Below are positions 1 to 8,858 of a stretch of 38,620 bases of DNA, in pieces. Within the stretch, counting starts at the first letter, position 1. Every line of letters starts with the position of its first letter. This stretch comes from an uncultured Cryptobacterium sp. (GTDB lineage: Bacteria; Actinomycetota; Coriobacteriia; Coriobacteriales; Eggerthellaceae). The notes below the pieces were generated by a model. It was not told the DNA's origin. It made no database searches and worked only from the letters and a program-made list of their open reading frames with translations. The DNA is taken from contig CATYOF010000017.1 of assembly GCA_958410215.1 (NCBI GenBank), positions 1 through 38,620 on the forward strand, written 5' to 3'. The position numbers were made by a program, and so were the translations under genes.

Positions 1-355
1 CGTGCCGCCTCGTTGAAAAACGGGGCGGCTTACACCACTTTTCGGGACACGATTATGAACTATATATCTATATGTAGATTGTGAATATGGAAGGACAAAT
101 TCGATTCTTATCGGGTTAAATTTTGCTCTCACTTTTTGAAAAACCCGAAAATGACAACCCAATAAGAGCAATATTTGCCAAAACCGACCCTAAAAACGTA
201 CATTTTGTAATTATATGAGCTAGAAAGAGATAGTGTGCTCTAAAAGATAGCGAACGCTATGTTGTAAGAAGATTTGCAAAATAGATCCACTGCAATTCTG
301 TGAGATAGAGCCATTGATGCACTGTTATTAGAACTACTGCAATGTTATATCGGCA

Positions 356-383
356 AGCATGGTGCTTAATTAAGTACCATGCT
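356..383. repeat. 28-bp near-perfect palindrome
   Basis: The two 14-base arms (AGCATGGTGCTTAA and TTAAGTACCATGCT) are reverse complements except for one pair. There is no loop and no T-run, so it looks more like a protein-binding site or a remnant of a mobile element than a terminator. It lies about 220 bases upstream of the MATE gene. Confidence 0.5.
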
Positions 384-417
384 GCATGAAGACCCCGATT
401 GCGTTTCGCTGTTCTTC

Positions 418-433
418 TTTCGTGTGCACGAAA
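418..433. promoter_or_regulatory. Inverted repeat TTTCGTG-TG-CACGAAA
   Basis: Two perfect 7-base arms are separated by TG, about 170 bases upstream of the MATE start. It has the size and symmetry of a dimeric-regulator operator, but no regulator is adjacent, so the role is inference. Confidence 0.3.
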
Positions 434-601
434 AGCGACTTACCCATTGCTACGAATTTGTAGACCCTATGACGATGTAAAGTAAGTCTTGCGCGAACAG
501 GTTCACGAGCGGAAAATGCGCTCTGCATAAACAACATTTCTCATACTAATAGGGAATATCACCCCCACCGCACATTTAGAGAAAGAGCGCATGTAAGCAT
601 T

Positions 602-2014
602 ATGAGCAAAGCAAAAGCAGAAGGTACACAGAAGAAGAAAAACAGCATCGACATGCTCAATGGCCCCATACCATCAAGGGTCATTCTTTTTGCCATCCCT
701 CTTGCACTTACCAGCATCTTTCAACAGCTCTTCAATACCGCTGACTCTGTAGTAGCAGGCCGCTTTATTGATAACGCAGCTCTTGCTGCTGTTGGTGGTG
801 TAGCGCCTATTATTGCACTGTTTGTTTCTTTGTTCGTAGGATTATCTATAGGCGCTAACGTTGTTGTAGCAGTTCATATTGGTCATCAGGATTTCAAAAG
901 AATTCGCGGCGCCATTCAAACCACCGCCATTGTTTCTATCGTAAGTGGCATCGCTCTTACCTTAGTGGGCATTGTAGCTACCGACCCCATATTAGGTATG
1001 GTAAACATGCCTCTTGATGCATGGGATGAAGCCCGTATTTATTTGCACATTTATTTTGCTGGCATCATTTTTATTCTTATCTACAACTTCGGATCTGCCA
1101 TCTTACGCGCAAAAGGCGACACCCGTCGTCCTTTAATCGCTCTAGCTATTGGCGCAATACTTAACATCTTTTTCGATGTATGCGCCACCGTTGTCCTTGG
1201 CATGGGTGTAGCGGGTATTGCTTTAGGTACCGTTATCGCAAACGCGGTATCTGCTGGTTTAATAGTATTTTTCTTGTTAACCGAAGAAGATGCCTACCGC
1301 CTTACCTTCAAAGGTATTCACGTAGTACCCGATGACTTAAAACAGCTTTTATATATTGGTGTTCCTTCGGGGATGCAAGGCATGGTATTTTCACTGGCAA
1401 ACGTTGTGGTACAAAGTGCCATTAACGGATTCGGAACCGATGCTACTGCTGGTTCGTCGGCAGCCCTTAACTACGAAACCTACGCCTATTTTGTAGTGAA
1501 TGCCTTCGCACAAGCTGCAGTAACCTTTACAGGACAAAACTACGCAGCAGGCAAGCTTGATAGATGCGACAAAATCTTCCGATTCTGCATGGTTGCCGCG
1601 GTAGGTTTTTCATTCCTTGTTGGAGGCACATTCGTCGCATTCAACAATATTTTCTTGAGTTTCTTTACCACCGAAGCTGCAACACTGGTATTTGCCGTTT
1701 CCCGTATGTGGCACATTTGTTTATTGGAGTTTATGACTTCTTCCTATGAAGTAAGTGCAGCTGCGATGCGTGGTATGAACTGGTCTATTCTTCCAACCAT
1801 TATTACCGTTTTAGGGTCTTGCGTATTGCGTATCGTATTTATCTTTACCCTGTTCCCTCTTGTTTACAGCTACGACAACCTGCTTCTTATTTACCCCGTA
1901 TCTTGGATAGTAACTGGCGTTTCAATGTTGATTCTCTACGTTATTGCACGCAAACGCGCCTATGTGAAGTGTCGTAAGCTATATGCTGTACCTCAAAAGA
2001 ACATTCAGGATTAA
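602..2014 (+). CDS. MATE family multidrug/sodium antiporter
   Basis: Integral membrane exporter of the MATE superfamily, expected to exchange Na+ or H+ for cationic drugs or metabolites across the cytoplasmic membrane. The 470-residue length is typical. After a short charged N-terminus (KAKAEGTQKKKNS) come about twelve hydrophobic helices in two similar halves. The family opening P-(S/A)-x-I-x-x-F-x-x-P-L is visible around residues 23-35 (PSRVILFAIPLALTSIFQQL), as is the NTADSVVAGRF motif of helix 2. The second half repeats the pattern near residue 250 (GVPSGMQGMVFSLANVVVQS). It stands alone upstream of the HIT gene. The substrate cannot be told from sequence. ATG start at 602; the ribosome site is weak. 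Confidence 0.88.
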   Translation: MSKAKAEGTQKKKNSIDMLNGPIPSRVILFAIPLALTSIFQQLFNTADSVVAGRFIDNAALAAVGGVAPIIALFVSLFVGLSIGANVVVAVHIGHQDFKRIRGAIQTTAIVSIVSGIALTLVGIVATDPILGMVNMPLDAWDEARIYLHIYFAGIIFILIYNFGSAILRAKGDTRRPLIALAIGAILNIFFDVCATVVLGMGVAGIALGTVIANAVSAGLIVFFLLTEEDAYRLTFKGIHVVPDDLKQLLYIGVPSGMQGMVFSLANVVVQSAINGFGTDATAGSSAALNYETYAYFVVNAFAQAAVTFTGQNYAAGKLDRCDKIFRFCMVAAVGFSFLVGGTFVAFNNIFLSFFTTEAATLVFAVSRMWHICLLEFMTSSYEVSAAAMRGMNWSILPTIITVLGSCVLRIVFIFTLFPLVYSYDNLLLIYPVSWIVTGVSMLILYVIARKRAYVKCRKLYAVPQKNIQD

Positions 2015-2111
2015 CTTTTCTCACTAAACGGTAGAATGGAACTGTTCGTAAATATCGAGCTTGTTTAATAAAGCTTACGTAACCACATTTTCGATTCGAG
2101 AAAGGCTAGTT

Positions 2112-2480
2112 ATGAGCGATTGTTTGTTCTGCAAAATTGTTTCTGGCGAAATTCCTTCAGCTAAAGTTTATGAAGACGACGTTTGCTATGCATTCGACGA
2201 TATCGAACCAGAAGCTCCTATTCATACCCTCATTGTTCCTAAGCAGCATTTCGATAACCTGCAGGACAACGTACCTGCAGATGTCTTGGGGCATCTTCTT
2301 TCTGTAGTTCCTGAAGTTGCAAAAATTAAAGGCGTTGATGAATCAGGTTTCCGTTGTGTTATTAACACTGGTCCCGATTCTGCTGCAACCGTAGGCCATC
2401 TGCATATCCATATCATGGGCGGCATTAAGATGGGGCGCGCTACGTTTGAAGAATCGCAGCGCTTAGAAGAAAACAAGTAA
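2112..2480 (+). CDS. HIT (histidine triad) family nucleotide hydrolase
   Basis: Small cytoplasmic HIT-family (HinT-like) hydrolase or transferase acting on nucleoside phosphoramidates and related conjugates. At 122 residues it has the normal length. The signature GHLHIHIMGG at residues 95-104 supplies the histidine triad H96-x-H98-x-H100. The N-terminal DCLFCKIVSGEIPS motif carries the C4/C7 pair often seen in this family. I chose the ATG at 2112 because an AAAGG ribosome site precedes it and homologues start here; an in-frame upstream start at 2061 would add 17 atypical residues. It follows the MATE gene by about 100 bp and may be co-transcribed. Confidence 0.9.
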   Translation: MSDCLFCKIVSGEIPSAKVYEDDVCYAFDDIEPEAPIHTLIVPKQHFDNLQDNVPADVLGHLLSVVPEVAKIKGVDESGFRCVINTGPDSAATVGHLHIHIMGGIKMGRATFEESQRLEENK

Positions 2481-2525
2481 GGGTTAGCGACCAAAAGTGT
2501 TCCTAATTTAAGAGTTAAAACCAAG

Positions 2526-2574
2526 AAGTGTTGTTCTTTCGGGAATAAATGACCGGAAAGTGTTGTTCTTTCGG
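2526..2574. repeat. Two 17-bp direct repeats, 32 bp apart
   Basis: AAGTGTTGTTCTTTCGG occurs exactly at 2526-2542 and 2558-2574, and a degraded third copy (AAAAGTGTTCCTAAT) starts near 2493. Short repeated blocks of this kind are typical of the ends of some transposons (IS21-type ends, for example). No transposase is nearby, so this could be a remnant end or a binding-site array. Confidence 0.45.
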
Positions 2575-2612
2575 TTGGTTTATGAGTAAGAAGTATTTAG
2601 CTCTATAAATCC

Positions 2613-2639
2613 AGATAAGCCCCCATAGGGGGCTTATCT
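2613..2639 (+). terminator. Strong hairpin, probable terminator after the HIT gene
   Basis: AGATAAGCCCCC (2613-2624) pairs perfectly with GGGGGCTTATCT (2628-2639) around an ATA loop. The 12-bp stem is very stable, but the following bases (ATTGG) are not T-rich, so this is either a weak intrinsic terminator or a barrier between the convergent HIT and DUF4177-like genes. Confidence 0.5.
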
Positions 2640-2698
2640 ATTGGTTGGACCTAACATAATCGTAGGGTTGTAGGCTAAGTTTTAGTATTTCTCTTCCC

Positions 2699-2956
2699 TT
2701 AGTACATCTTTTCAAAAACAAGATTGCATACCGTGCGATCGCCACCGCCAAAGCCAGCAGATCCTGCTGTGGACTGGGCAAACGTATGCAAGCGATATCC
2801 TTCAGCAAATTGCTGATTGCAGATATCTTCTATTTCAGTAAAGTTTTTAGATCCCTTACCAACAAATTTTTCACGCAAAACTACCTGCATAACGCGATAC
2901 TGCCCGTCGCCTTTGTTTACCTGACCAGCATTATCGTTAAAGTCAAATAATCCCAT
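2699..2956 (-). CDS. Small DUF4177-like protein
   Basis: An 85-residue soluble protein. The core YRVMQVVLREKFVGKGSKNF and the later FAEGYRLHTFAQS resemble DUF4177, a small alpha/beta domain in which a strand is followed by 'commit/ladder' residues and a G-W/Y-R/E-L turn. Its role is not known. The start is set at 2956 (MGLFDFN) because a good GGGAGG ribosome site lies six to seven bases upstream; the open frame continues to 3010 without a better signal. It is a single gene, convergent with the HIT gene and in the same direction as the pnt genes but well separated. The family call is by resemblance. Confidence 0.55.
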   Translation of the reverse strand: MGLFDFNDNAGQVNKGDGQYRVMQVVLREKFVGKGSKNFTEIEDICNQQFAEGYRLHTFAQSTAGSAGFGGGDRTVCNLVFEKMY

Positions 2957-3138
2957 TGAAACCTCCCTATCAAACAAGACATCCTTGCACTCTTTACTAT
3001 TCCTCTGCATCTTCCTACGCGGTTGAAACTTTTGTATCAGATCACGAAGGAACGTTGAAAGACTGATACCAAGCTGATATTTAGCAAGGCTTACAGCAAA
3101 AAGCTAATATACAGAAGATTTCTTTATGACCTTTATGA

Positions 3139-4608
3139 CTACAGTGCAGCAACAATGGCATCAACCGACACCTTAGCATCGCCCAAAAGCATGTCAGTGT
3201 TGTCGTTAAAGAACAAGGGATTTTCAACACCTGAATAACCAGCATTACCCATCGTACGTTTCGACACCACAACTTTTCCTGCTTCCCATACCTTTAATAC
3301 GGGCATGCCAGCTATAGGACTATCAGGATCGGTAAGCGCAGACGGATTAACGGTATCGTTTGCACCAATTACGAGCGCAATATCCACATCGCCAAAATCG
3401 TCATTAATTTCATCCATTTCATACACCGTGTCGTAAGGAACTTTTGCTTCTGCTAGAAGTACATTCATATGACCCGGCATACGACCCGCTACCGGATGAA
3501 TTGCAAACTTAACATCCACCCCATAGTCCATAAGCTTGCGGGTCATTTCAGCTACTGGGAACTGCGCCTGCGCAACCGCCATACCGTACCCAGGGCAAAT
3601 AACAACCGATTTTGCAGCCTTTAATTCCTCGGCCAATTCTTCAGGCGTAATAGTGGTATAGCTGCCCATTGCTTGAGCCTTACCTGAACCACTCTTAGAA
3701 GAACCGTCGGAACCAAAACCGCCTAAAATTACGGAAATAAAATTGCGATTCATGCCTTTACACATGATGTAGCTAAGGTAAGCACCTGAAGAACCAACCA
3801 AAGCGCCCGTAATAATAAGAAGATCATTACCTAACGTGAAGCCCGCCATTGCCGCAGCCCAGCCTGAATAGCTATTCAGCATCGAAACAACTACCGGCAT
3901 ATCGCCGCCACCAATTGCCATTACTAAATGTAAGCCTAGTACCAGAGAAACCACCGTAATAATGCCTAGTGGAACAAGACCAGCTTCCAAGCCCTTCGTA
4001 TTTACCAACCAGGCAATACATACAATAATAACCACCAACATAAGCAGGTTGAGCACATTTCGACCTGGCAAGGTAAGAGGCTTGCCTGAAATTTTTCCCG
4101 CGAGCTTTAGGTAGGCAATGATAGAACCCGTTAAGGTTACGGCACCAATAAATACCGCAATACCAACTTCACCCATGTGGAAGGCGTTTTCCGCTGCTGC
4201 CGTAGGATCGCCCAATACCGCACCGGGAGTGGTAATAAACGAATTAAAACCAACCAGCACCGCTGCAGCACCCACAAAGGAATGAAGCATAGCTACCAAC
4301 TGGGGCATTTCAGTCATTTGGACACTGCGTGCCTTCCATGTACCAATAGCAGCCCCAATAAGCAAAGCAACCACAATAAGTGCCACCGCAAGTACAGGGT
4401 TTACCGTATTAGACACCACAGTCACCGAAATTACGGCAACCAGAGCTAAAACCATTCCTGCAATACCGAGCTTGTTGCCACGAAGAGCCGTTTTTTGCTT
4501 AGAAAGATTGGCAAGCGCCAGAATAAATAACAAGCCTGCCGAAATATAAGCGAGCGTTTCAAAACTGGTAAAAACCGAAAGAATTTGTTCTGAGACGAGT
4601 GCCTGCAT
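3139..4608 (-). CDS. pntB: NAD(P) transhydrogenase subunit beta
   Basis: Beta subunit of the proton-translocating transhydrogenase, which moves hydride between NADH and NADP+ using the proton gradient and so sets NADPH supply. The 489 residues comprise an N-terminal membrane domain of about nine helices followed by the soluble NADP(H)-binding domain III. In domain III I see VVICPGYGMAVAQAQFPVAE, the AIHPVAGRMPGHMNVLLAEA loop, ALVIGANDTVNPSA and KRTMGNAGYSGVENPLF, all diagnostic. The gene follows pntA with a one-base stop/start overlap (TAATG), so the two are translationally coupled. It is slightly longer than the E. coli protein (462 residues). Confidence 0.96.
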   Translation of the reverse strand: MQALVSEQILSVFTSFETLAYISAGLLFILALANLSKQKTALRGNKLGIAGMVLALVAVISVTVVSNTVNPVLAVALIVVALLIGAAIGTWKARSVQMTEMPQLVAMLHSFVGAAAVLVGFNSFITTPGAVLGDPTAAAENAFHMGEVGIAVFIGAVTLTGSIIAYLKLAGKISGKPLTLPGRNVLNLLMLVVIIVCIAWLVNTKGLEAGLVPLGIITVVSLVLGLHLVMAIGGGDMPVVVSMLNSYSGWAAAMAGFTLGNDLLIITGALVGSSGAYLSYIMCKGMNRNFISVILGGFGSDGSSKSGSGKAQAMGSYTTITPEELAEELKAAKSVVICPGYGMAVAQAQFPVAEMTRKLMDYGVDVKFAIHPVAGRMPGHMNVLLAEAKVPYDTVYEMDEINDDFGDVDIALVIGANDTVNPSALTDPDSPIAGMPVLKVWEAGKVVVSKRTMGNAGYSGVENPLFFNDNTDMLLGDAKVSVDAIVAAL

Positions 4609-6149
4609 TATTTATCCTCAGAGCTCCTCTCGAACATCTTGAGCATACGTTGCGTAACCAAAAAACCACCAAAAATATTAATTGCCGCAATTGCCATTGC
4701 GATAAAAGAAAGAACCTGAATAATCACATTGCCTGAGCCAATGAGCAAAATTGCCCCCACGATGATAATGCCTGAAATTGCGTTTGTTTCTGACATAAGG
4801 GGTGTATGCAGAGTATGTGTTACGTTGGTAATAACATAAAAACCAACCACAACCGCAAGCATAAACACAATATAATGCCCTGCAACACTTACAGGAGATA
4901 CCATAATCAGTACAACAGCTAAAATGCCTGCTAGCACTTTCCACCAGTGCTTTGCAAAAAGTGATTTTTCTTTTTGCGGCGAAGCATTCGCTTCATCGTT
5001 TTGAGATTCTTCTTTTGAAGCAACTGAAACTTTTACTTCAGGAGGAGGCCACATACCCTCACCCTGTAAGGTAACCGTAACACCACGCACCACAACATCT
5101 TCTTCGTTAAGGCTTAACACCCCATCTTTGTTAGGAGTTACCAGCTTTAAGAAGTTAACAATATTTTGGCCAAAGAGCTGAGATGCCTGACCTGGCAAAC
5201 GAGCAGGTAAGTTAGTCCATCCAATAATGGTTACCCCGTTTTCAGTTATTACCACTTCATCGGGTTTAGATAGTGCGCAATTTCCGCCCAATTCACTTGC
5301 GCCCATATCAACAATAACCGATCCAGGCTTCATTGCTGCTACCGCTTCTTCGGTAACCAATAAAGGTGCAGGATGACCGGGAACGCGTGCGGTAGTAATA
5401 ACGATATCGCTTTGTTCACACTGCTTGGTATACACCTCAAGTGTTATTTTTTGTTGCTCTTCATCCAAGGCTTTCGCATAACCGTCGGCACTTTCTTGCT
5501 TGACCGGTATTTCTACAAACTTGCCGCCAAGCGACTTTACCTGATCAGCCACTTCAGGACGTACATCGGTTGCAGAAACCTCCGCACCCATAGCACCCGC
5601 CTGACCAATAGCGGCAAGGCCCGCAACACCAACACCAATTACATACACTTTAGCAGGAGGAACTTTACCCGCTGCCGTAACCTGACCGGTAAACGTTCGC
5701 CCAAAAGCACTTGCCGCCTCAACAACAGCACGATACCCCGCCACATTCATCATGGAACTTCGCACATCAAGGGCCTGCGCGCGACTAATACGAGGAACCT
5801 CATCCATGGCAAGAGCGGTTAAGCTCTTCACCATACAAGCTTGAACTAAAGCTTTGTTTTCTCTTGGATTCAAGCGAGAAATTAACGTAGCACCTTGCTT
5901 GATAAGGGCCATGCAATCCGGCGTTGGAGCATCGAGGCAAACCACTATATCTGCACCCCATGCTTGCGCCGTATCAACAATACAAGCGCCTGCACTTTCA
6001 TATTGATCATCAAAATAACGCGCTTTAACTCCTGCACCCTTTTCAACGCACACCTCATAACCAAGCTTAATAAGCTTCTTCACCGTATCAGGCGAGCCAG
6101 CAACAAGCGTTTGGTCGGCGCTCAATTCTTTTGGAATACCTACCAGCAT
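4608..6149 (-). CDS. pntA: NAD(P) transhydrogenase subunit alpha
   Basis: Alpha subunit of the transhydrogenase, fused E. coli-type (513 residues): NAD(H)-binding domain I plus a short membrane domain II. Domain I resembles alanine dehydrogenase, with SRAQALDVRSS near residue 125 and the dinucleotide fold VIGVGVAGLAAIGQAGAMGA around residue 170 followed by SATDVRP. The C-terminal ~110 residues hold four hydrophobic helices (VLAGILAVVLIMV and VFMLAVVVGFYVI among them), joined to domain I by a charged linker (SKEESQNDEANASPQKEK). An AGGAG ribosome site precedes the ATG. The 335-bp region upstream should hold the promoter for the pntAB operon. Confidence 0.96.
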   Translation of the reverse strand: MLVGIPKELSADQTLVAGSPDTVKKLIKLGYEVCVEKGAGVKARYFDDQYESAGACIVDTAQAWGADIVVCLDAPTPDCMALIKQGATLISRLNPRENKALVQACMVKSLTALAMDEVPRISRAQALDVRSSMMNVAGYRAVVEAASAFGRTFTGQVTAAGKVPPAKVYVIGVGVAGLAAIGQAGAMGAEVSATDVRPEVADQVKSLGGKFVEIPVKQESADGYAKALDEEQQKITLEVYTKQCEQSDIVITTARVPGHPAPLLVTEEAVAAMKPGSVIVDMGASELGGNCALSKPDEVVITENGVTIIGWTNLPARLPGQASQLFGQNIVNFLKLVTPNKDGVLSLNEEDVVVRGVTVTLQGEGMWPPPEVKVSVASKEESQNDEANASPQKEKSLFAKHWWKVLAGILAVVLIMVSPVSVAGHYIVFMLAVVVGFYVITNVTHTLHTPLMSETNAISGIIIVGAILLIGSGNVIIQVLSFIAMAIAAINIFGGFLVTQRMLKMFERSSEDK

Positions 6150-6484
6150 TACTTCTTCTCCTAAACCACAAGCAAAACGAAACCTTGTTTTATTTCAAGA
6201 TATGTTTCTATCGTGTTTCGCTAACGTTTCTTGTCTATATTACAAAAGTGTGCAGCGAGAAACAGAGAAAAACCTATGCCTCTCTACCTGCACACTCTTT
6301 CAATTTATAAATGGGATTTATGAATTCAATAACTACTGGTAGGTTATTAAGAAATGTTTTTATGTCACGTTCTTTACATTGAAAAGTCTAATTATTTCAT
6401 CCGCCTGTTATTGAGATTGCTCATTACGAGTTTTGGTAAATTCCCTTTATTTCATCAATAGTATTTATAAGACACGGAAAACTA
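6150..6484. promoter_or_regulatory. Leader/promoter region upstream of pntAB
   Basis: This gene-free 335-bp region lies between panD and pntA. It is AT-rich and contains a 9-bp inverted repeat, AGTGTGCAG (6247-6255) with CTGCACACT (6288-6296), enclosing 32 bases. On the minus strand this sits about 100 bases before the pntA start. It may be a regulator site or a leader stem-loop; I cannot assign a class. I see no T-tract terminator for panD. Confidence 0.35.
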
Positions 6485-6868
6485 TTACCGAATTTCCCCA
6501 TGACGTTCATAGCGCATTACTTCACTAATGGCATTTTCTTCATCCACAAATACCACGTGAGGCTGATGTGTTTTCGCCTCTTCGGGATCCATTTGGCAAT
6601 AGCACATAATGATGCATTTATCACCTGGCTGCACCAAACGAGCAGCAGCGCCATTCAGGCAAATCATCCCACTTCCCCGCTCGCCGGCAATAGTATAGGT
6701 TTCTAAACGTGCACCATTATTTACATCAACAACTTGCACGGTTTCATATTCCAGAATATTTGCCGCATCAAGCAAATCTTGGTCAATAGTAATGCTTCCC
6801 ACGTAATCAAGCTCTGCCTGACGAATAGTGGCACGATGAATTTTTCCCTTCAGCATGTTAAGCATCAT
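6485..6868 (-). CDS. panD: Aspartate 1-decarboxylase
   Basis: Makes beta-alanine from L-aspartate for pantothenate synthesis. The 127-residue proenzyme cleaves itself to form a pyruvoyl group. The cleavage site is visible as YVGSITID, with G24-S25; Ser25 becomes the pyruvoyl. MLNMLKGKIHRATIRQAELD is the standard N-terminus of the family. The start at 6868 (ATGATG, possibly the second ATG) follows an AAAGGAGGAAC ribosome site; the open frame extends to 6931 but that part is not family-like. It is the last gene of the pan cluster, about 240 bp after panC, so it may have its own promoter. Confidence 0.94.
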   Translation of the reverse strand: MMLNMLKGKIHRATIRQAELDYVGSITIDQDLLDAANILEYETVQVVDVNNGARLETYTIAGERGSGMICLNGAAARLVQPGDKCIIMCYCQMDPEEAKTHQPHVVFVDEENAISEVMRYERHGEIR

Positions 6869-7108
6869 AAATAGGTAGTTCCTCCTTTGTCTGCCGGGCA
6901 ACTCATCTGTTTGAGCTACCACAATACTCATTTGTTATTTGGTTTACTTGTTTGTCTGACAAGGAAGCAGTTCGCTTGCCTGCAGAAAAACCTTCCCATT
7001 AAATGGCTCGTAAGTTAGTCGCATCCCAAAAGCGATGTAATCTGACCTATACTTTTTTCGGTTCTTATTGTTTTAAAGGCTTTGCTCTAACCAGCTTTCT
7101 TTAACTTT

Positions 7109-7963
7109 TTAACAACTTGCTACAAAGAAAAAGTTATCAATCAAGCGTGTTTTACCAATACGAACTGCTAGGGCACAAAGTACTTCTCCCTCAATACGGT
7201 CAACTGGTTTTACTGTATCGGTACTTACGATTTCGATATATTCTGGATCAGCCAAGGGTTCTTCCGCCAATACTTCCGCAATAGTAGCGCGCACCACACT
7301 TACATTACGCTCCCCCGCTTCGCATAAGTGTTTCCCCGCTTGAAGTGCGCGATACAGCACCGTCGCCGCTTTACGTTCTTCTTCATTTAAATAGGTATTG
7401 CGCGAACTTTTTGCCAAACCATCTTCTTCGCGAATAATTGGGCATCCTACAACTTCGACATTGATATTAAGGTCGCGAACCATGCGACGTACCACCAACA
7501 ATTGCTGAGCATCTTTCTGCCCGAAATAGGCACGATTAGGCTGCACGATATTAAAAAGCTTGTTAACCACCAAGCACACGCCATCGAAATGAATAGGACG
7601 GCTTTTTCCACACAATTCCTCAGAAATATCAGCCATGTGAATGGTAGTGCTTCGATTCGGATAATACATTTCATCAACGGAAGGATGAAATACAAGGGAT
7701 GCGCCCGCATCTTCGCATGCTTTTTTGTCATGCTCGATATCACGCGGATAGCTTTCTAGATCTTCGCCTGCACCAAATTGCGTAGGATTTACAAATACGC
7801 TTACCACCACACGATCATTATCGCTGGCGGCCTTACGAATAAGGCTTTGATGGCCTTCGTGCAAGAACCCCATCGTAGGAACAAGACCAACTGTTAATCC
7901 TTCACGACGCCACGCTGCAACCTGGTTGCGCACCTGCTGAATTGTTTCGACTATTTCAACCAC
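7109..7963 (-). CDS. panC: Pantothenate synthetase
   Basis: Joins pantoate and beta-alanine with ATP through a pantoyl-adenylate, the last step of pantothenate synthesis. Visible motifs: the PTMGFLHEGHQSLI nucleotide-binding region (HIGH-like H-E-G-H), VFVNPTQFGAGEDLESYPR, GQKDAQQL and the KMSKS-like LAKSSRNTYL. The most family-like start is the GTG at 7963 (MVEIVETIQQVR, 284 residues), preceded by AAAGAGA. A longer frame from 8047 would overlap the end of panB by 17 bases and add 28 unusual residues. It lies directly downstream of panB in one operon. Confidence 0.95.
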   Translation of the reverse strand: MVEIVETIQQVRNQVAAWRREGLTVGLVPTMGFLHEGHQSLIRKAASDNDRVVVSVFVNPTQFGAGEDLESYPRDIEHDKKACEDAGASLVFHPSVDEMYYPNRSTTIHMADISEELCGKSRPIHFDGVCLVVNKLFNIVQPNRAYFGQKDAQQLLVVRRMVRDLNINVEVVGCPIIREEDGLAKSSRNTYLNEEERKAATVLYRALQAGKHLCEAGERNVSVVRATIAEVLAEEPLADPEYIEIVSTDTVKPVDRIEGEVLCALAVRIGKTRLIDNFFFVASC

Positions 7964-8030
7964 AACAATCTCTTTTCTGCTTACTTGAAATTCTATTGTT
8001 TGACCATTGAACTCAGATAGGCTGCCTGCC

Positions 8031-8858
8031 TTAGTACAGTTTTTCAATCACTTCATCGTCAATCTTGAACGTATGCTCTGGTGCAGGAAATGAAGCGTCC
8101 TTTACTGCTTGCATATACGATTTGAAACCTTCTGTCATAGCAGTGCCCACATCGGCGAATTTACGAGCGAACTTCGGTACTAAATCGCTATACATTCCCA
8201 ACATGTCCTGGTAAACCAAAATTTGTCCCGAGCATTCAGCGCCTGAACCAATGCCAATAGTAGGAATGTTTACCGCCTTGGTAACCAATACTGCCAGTTT
8301 TGCAGGGATGCATTCAAGAACAAGAGAGAAAGCTCCCGCCGCTTCAAGTGCTTGAGCGTCTTCAATAATCTGACGAGCAGCTTCTTCGCTTTTACCCTGA
8401 ACCTTAAAGCCCCCGAAAGCATTGATAGACTGAGGAGTCAAACCAATGTGGCCCATTACCGGGATAGAAGCACGTGTCATAGCTTCAACTTCAGCGCAGA
8501 ACTTGGCGCCGCCTTCCAGCTTAACGGCCTGTGCACCACCTTCAGTGATGAGACGACCAGCATTTTCTACCGCTTGTTGCACCGAAACCTGATACGACAT
8601 ATAAGGCATATCTGCCACTACTAACGCGTTTTTTGCACCGCGAACCACTGGTTTAGTGTGATGAAGCATATCCTCCATCGTGACCGAAAGGGTGTTTTCA
8701 TAGCCCAACATCGTCATGCCCAGTGAATCACCCACTAAAATGCCGTCAATTCCGGCTTCATCCATAAGCTTTGCCGTGGAATAGTCGTAGGCGGTAAGCA
8801 TGGCAATAGGCTTTTGTTCGTCACGCATTTTCTGGAAAGTTGAAATAGTTACCGGCAT
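8031..8858 (-). CDS. panB: 3-methyl-2-oxobutanoate hydroxymethyltransferase
   Basis: Adds a hydroxymethyl group from methylenetetrahydrofolate to alpha-ketoisovalerate, giving ketopantoate. The 275-residue TIM-barrel protein shows MLTAYDYSTAKLMDEAGID, the metal-site region LVGDSLGMTMLGYENTL, VVADMPYMSYQVS, VKLEGG, GHIGLTPQS and IGIGSGAECSGQILVYQDML. The ATG at 8858 has an AAAGGAG ribosome site and overlaps the last ten bases of the upstream reductase gene, indicating translational coupling panG-panB. All metal-binding acidic residues expected in DSLG and EGG appear intact. Confidence 0.96.
   Translation of the reverse strand: MPVTISTFQKMRDEQKPIAMLTAYDYSTAKLMDEAGIDGILVGDSLGMTMLGYENTLSVTMEDMLHHTKPVVRGAKNALVVADMPYMSYQVSVQQAVENAGRLITEGGAQAVKLEGGAKFCAEVEAMTRASIPVMGHIGLTPQSINAFGGFKVQGKSEEAARQIIEDAQALEAAGAFSLVLECIPAKLAVLVTKAVNIPTIGIGSGAECSGQILVYQDMLGMYSDLVPKFARKFADVGTAMTEGFKSYMQAVKDASFPAPEHTFKIDDEVIEKLY

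Larger units (their letters stand above)
1..601. other. Gene-free left edge of the window
   Basis: I see no convincing gene in this stretch. It opens with an 11-bp stem hairpin (4-14 with 19-29, one G-U pair, GAAA loop), followed by a sequence at about 30-50 that resembles the terminal inverted repeat of IS256/mutator-type elements (TTACACCACTTTTCGGGACA). If so, the transposase lies to the left of the window. Further in are a 28-bp near-perfect palindrome (356-383) and a 16-bp inverted repeat (418-433). The rest is AT-rich and probably carries the promoter of the MATE gene at 602. The IS assignment is a resemblance only. Confidence 0.4.

Noticed and set aside
5373..5822. 149-codon plus-strand frame inside pntA
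   Set aside because: Antisense to conserved NAD-binding motifs of pntA; no ribosome site or family similarity.
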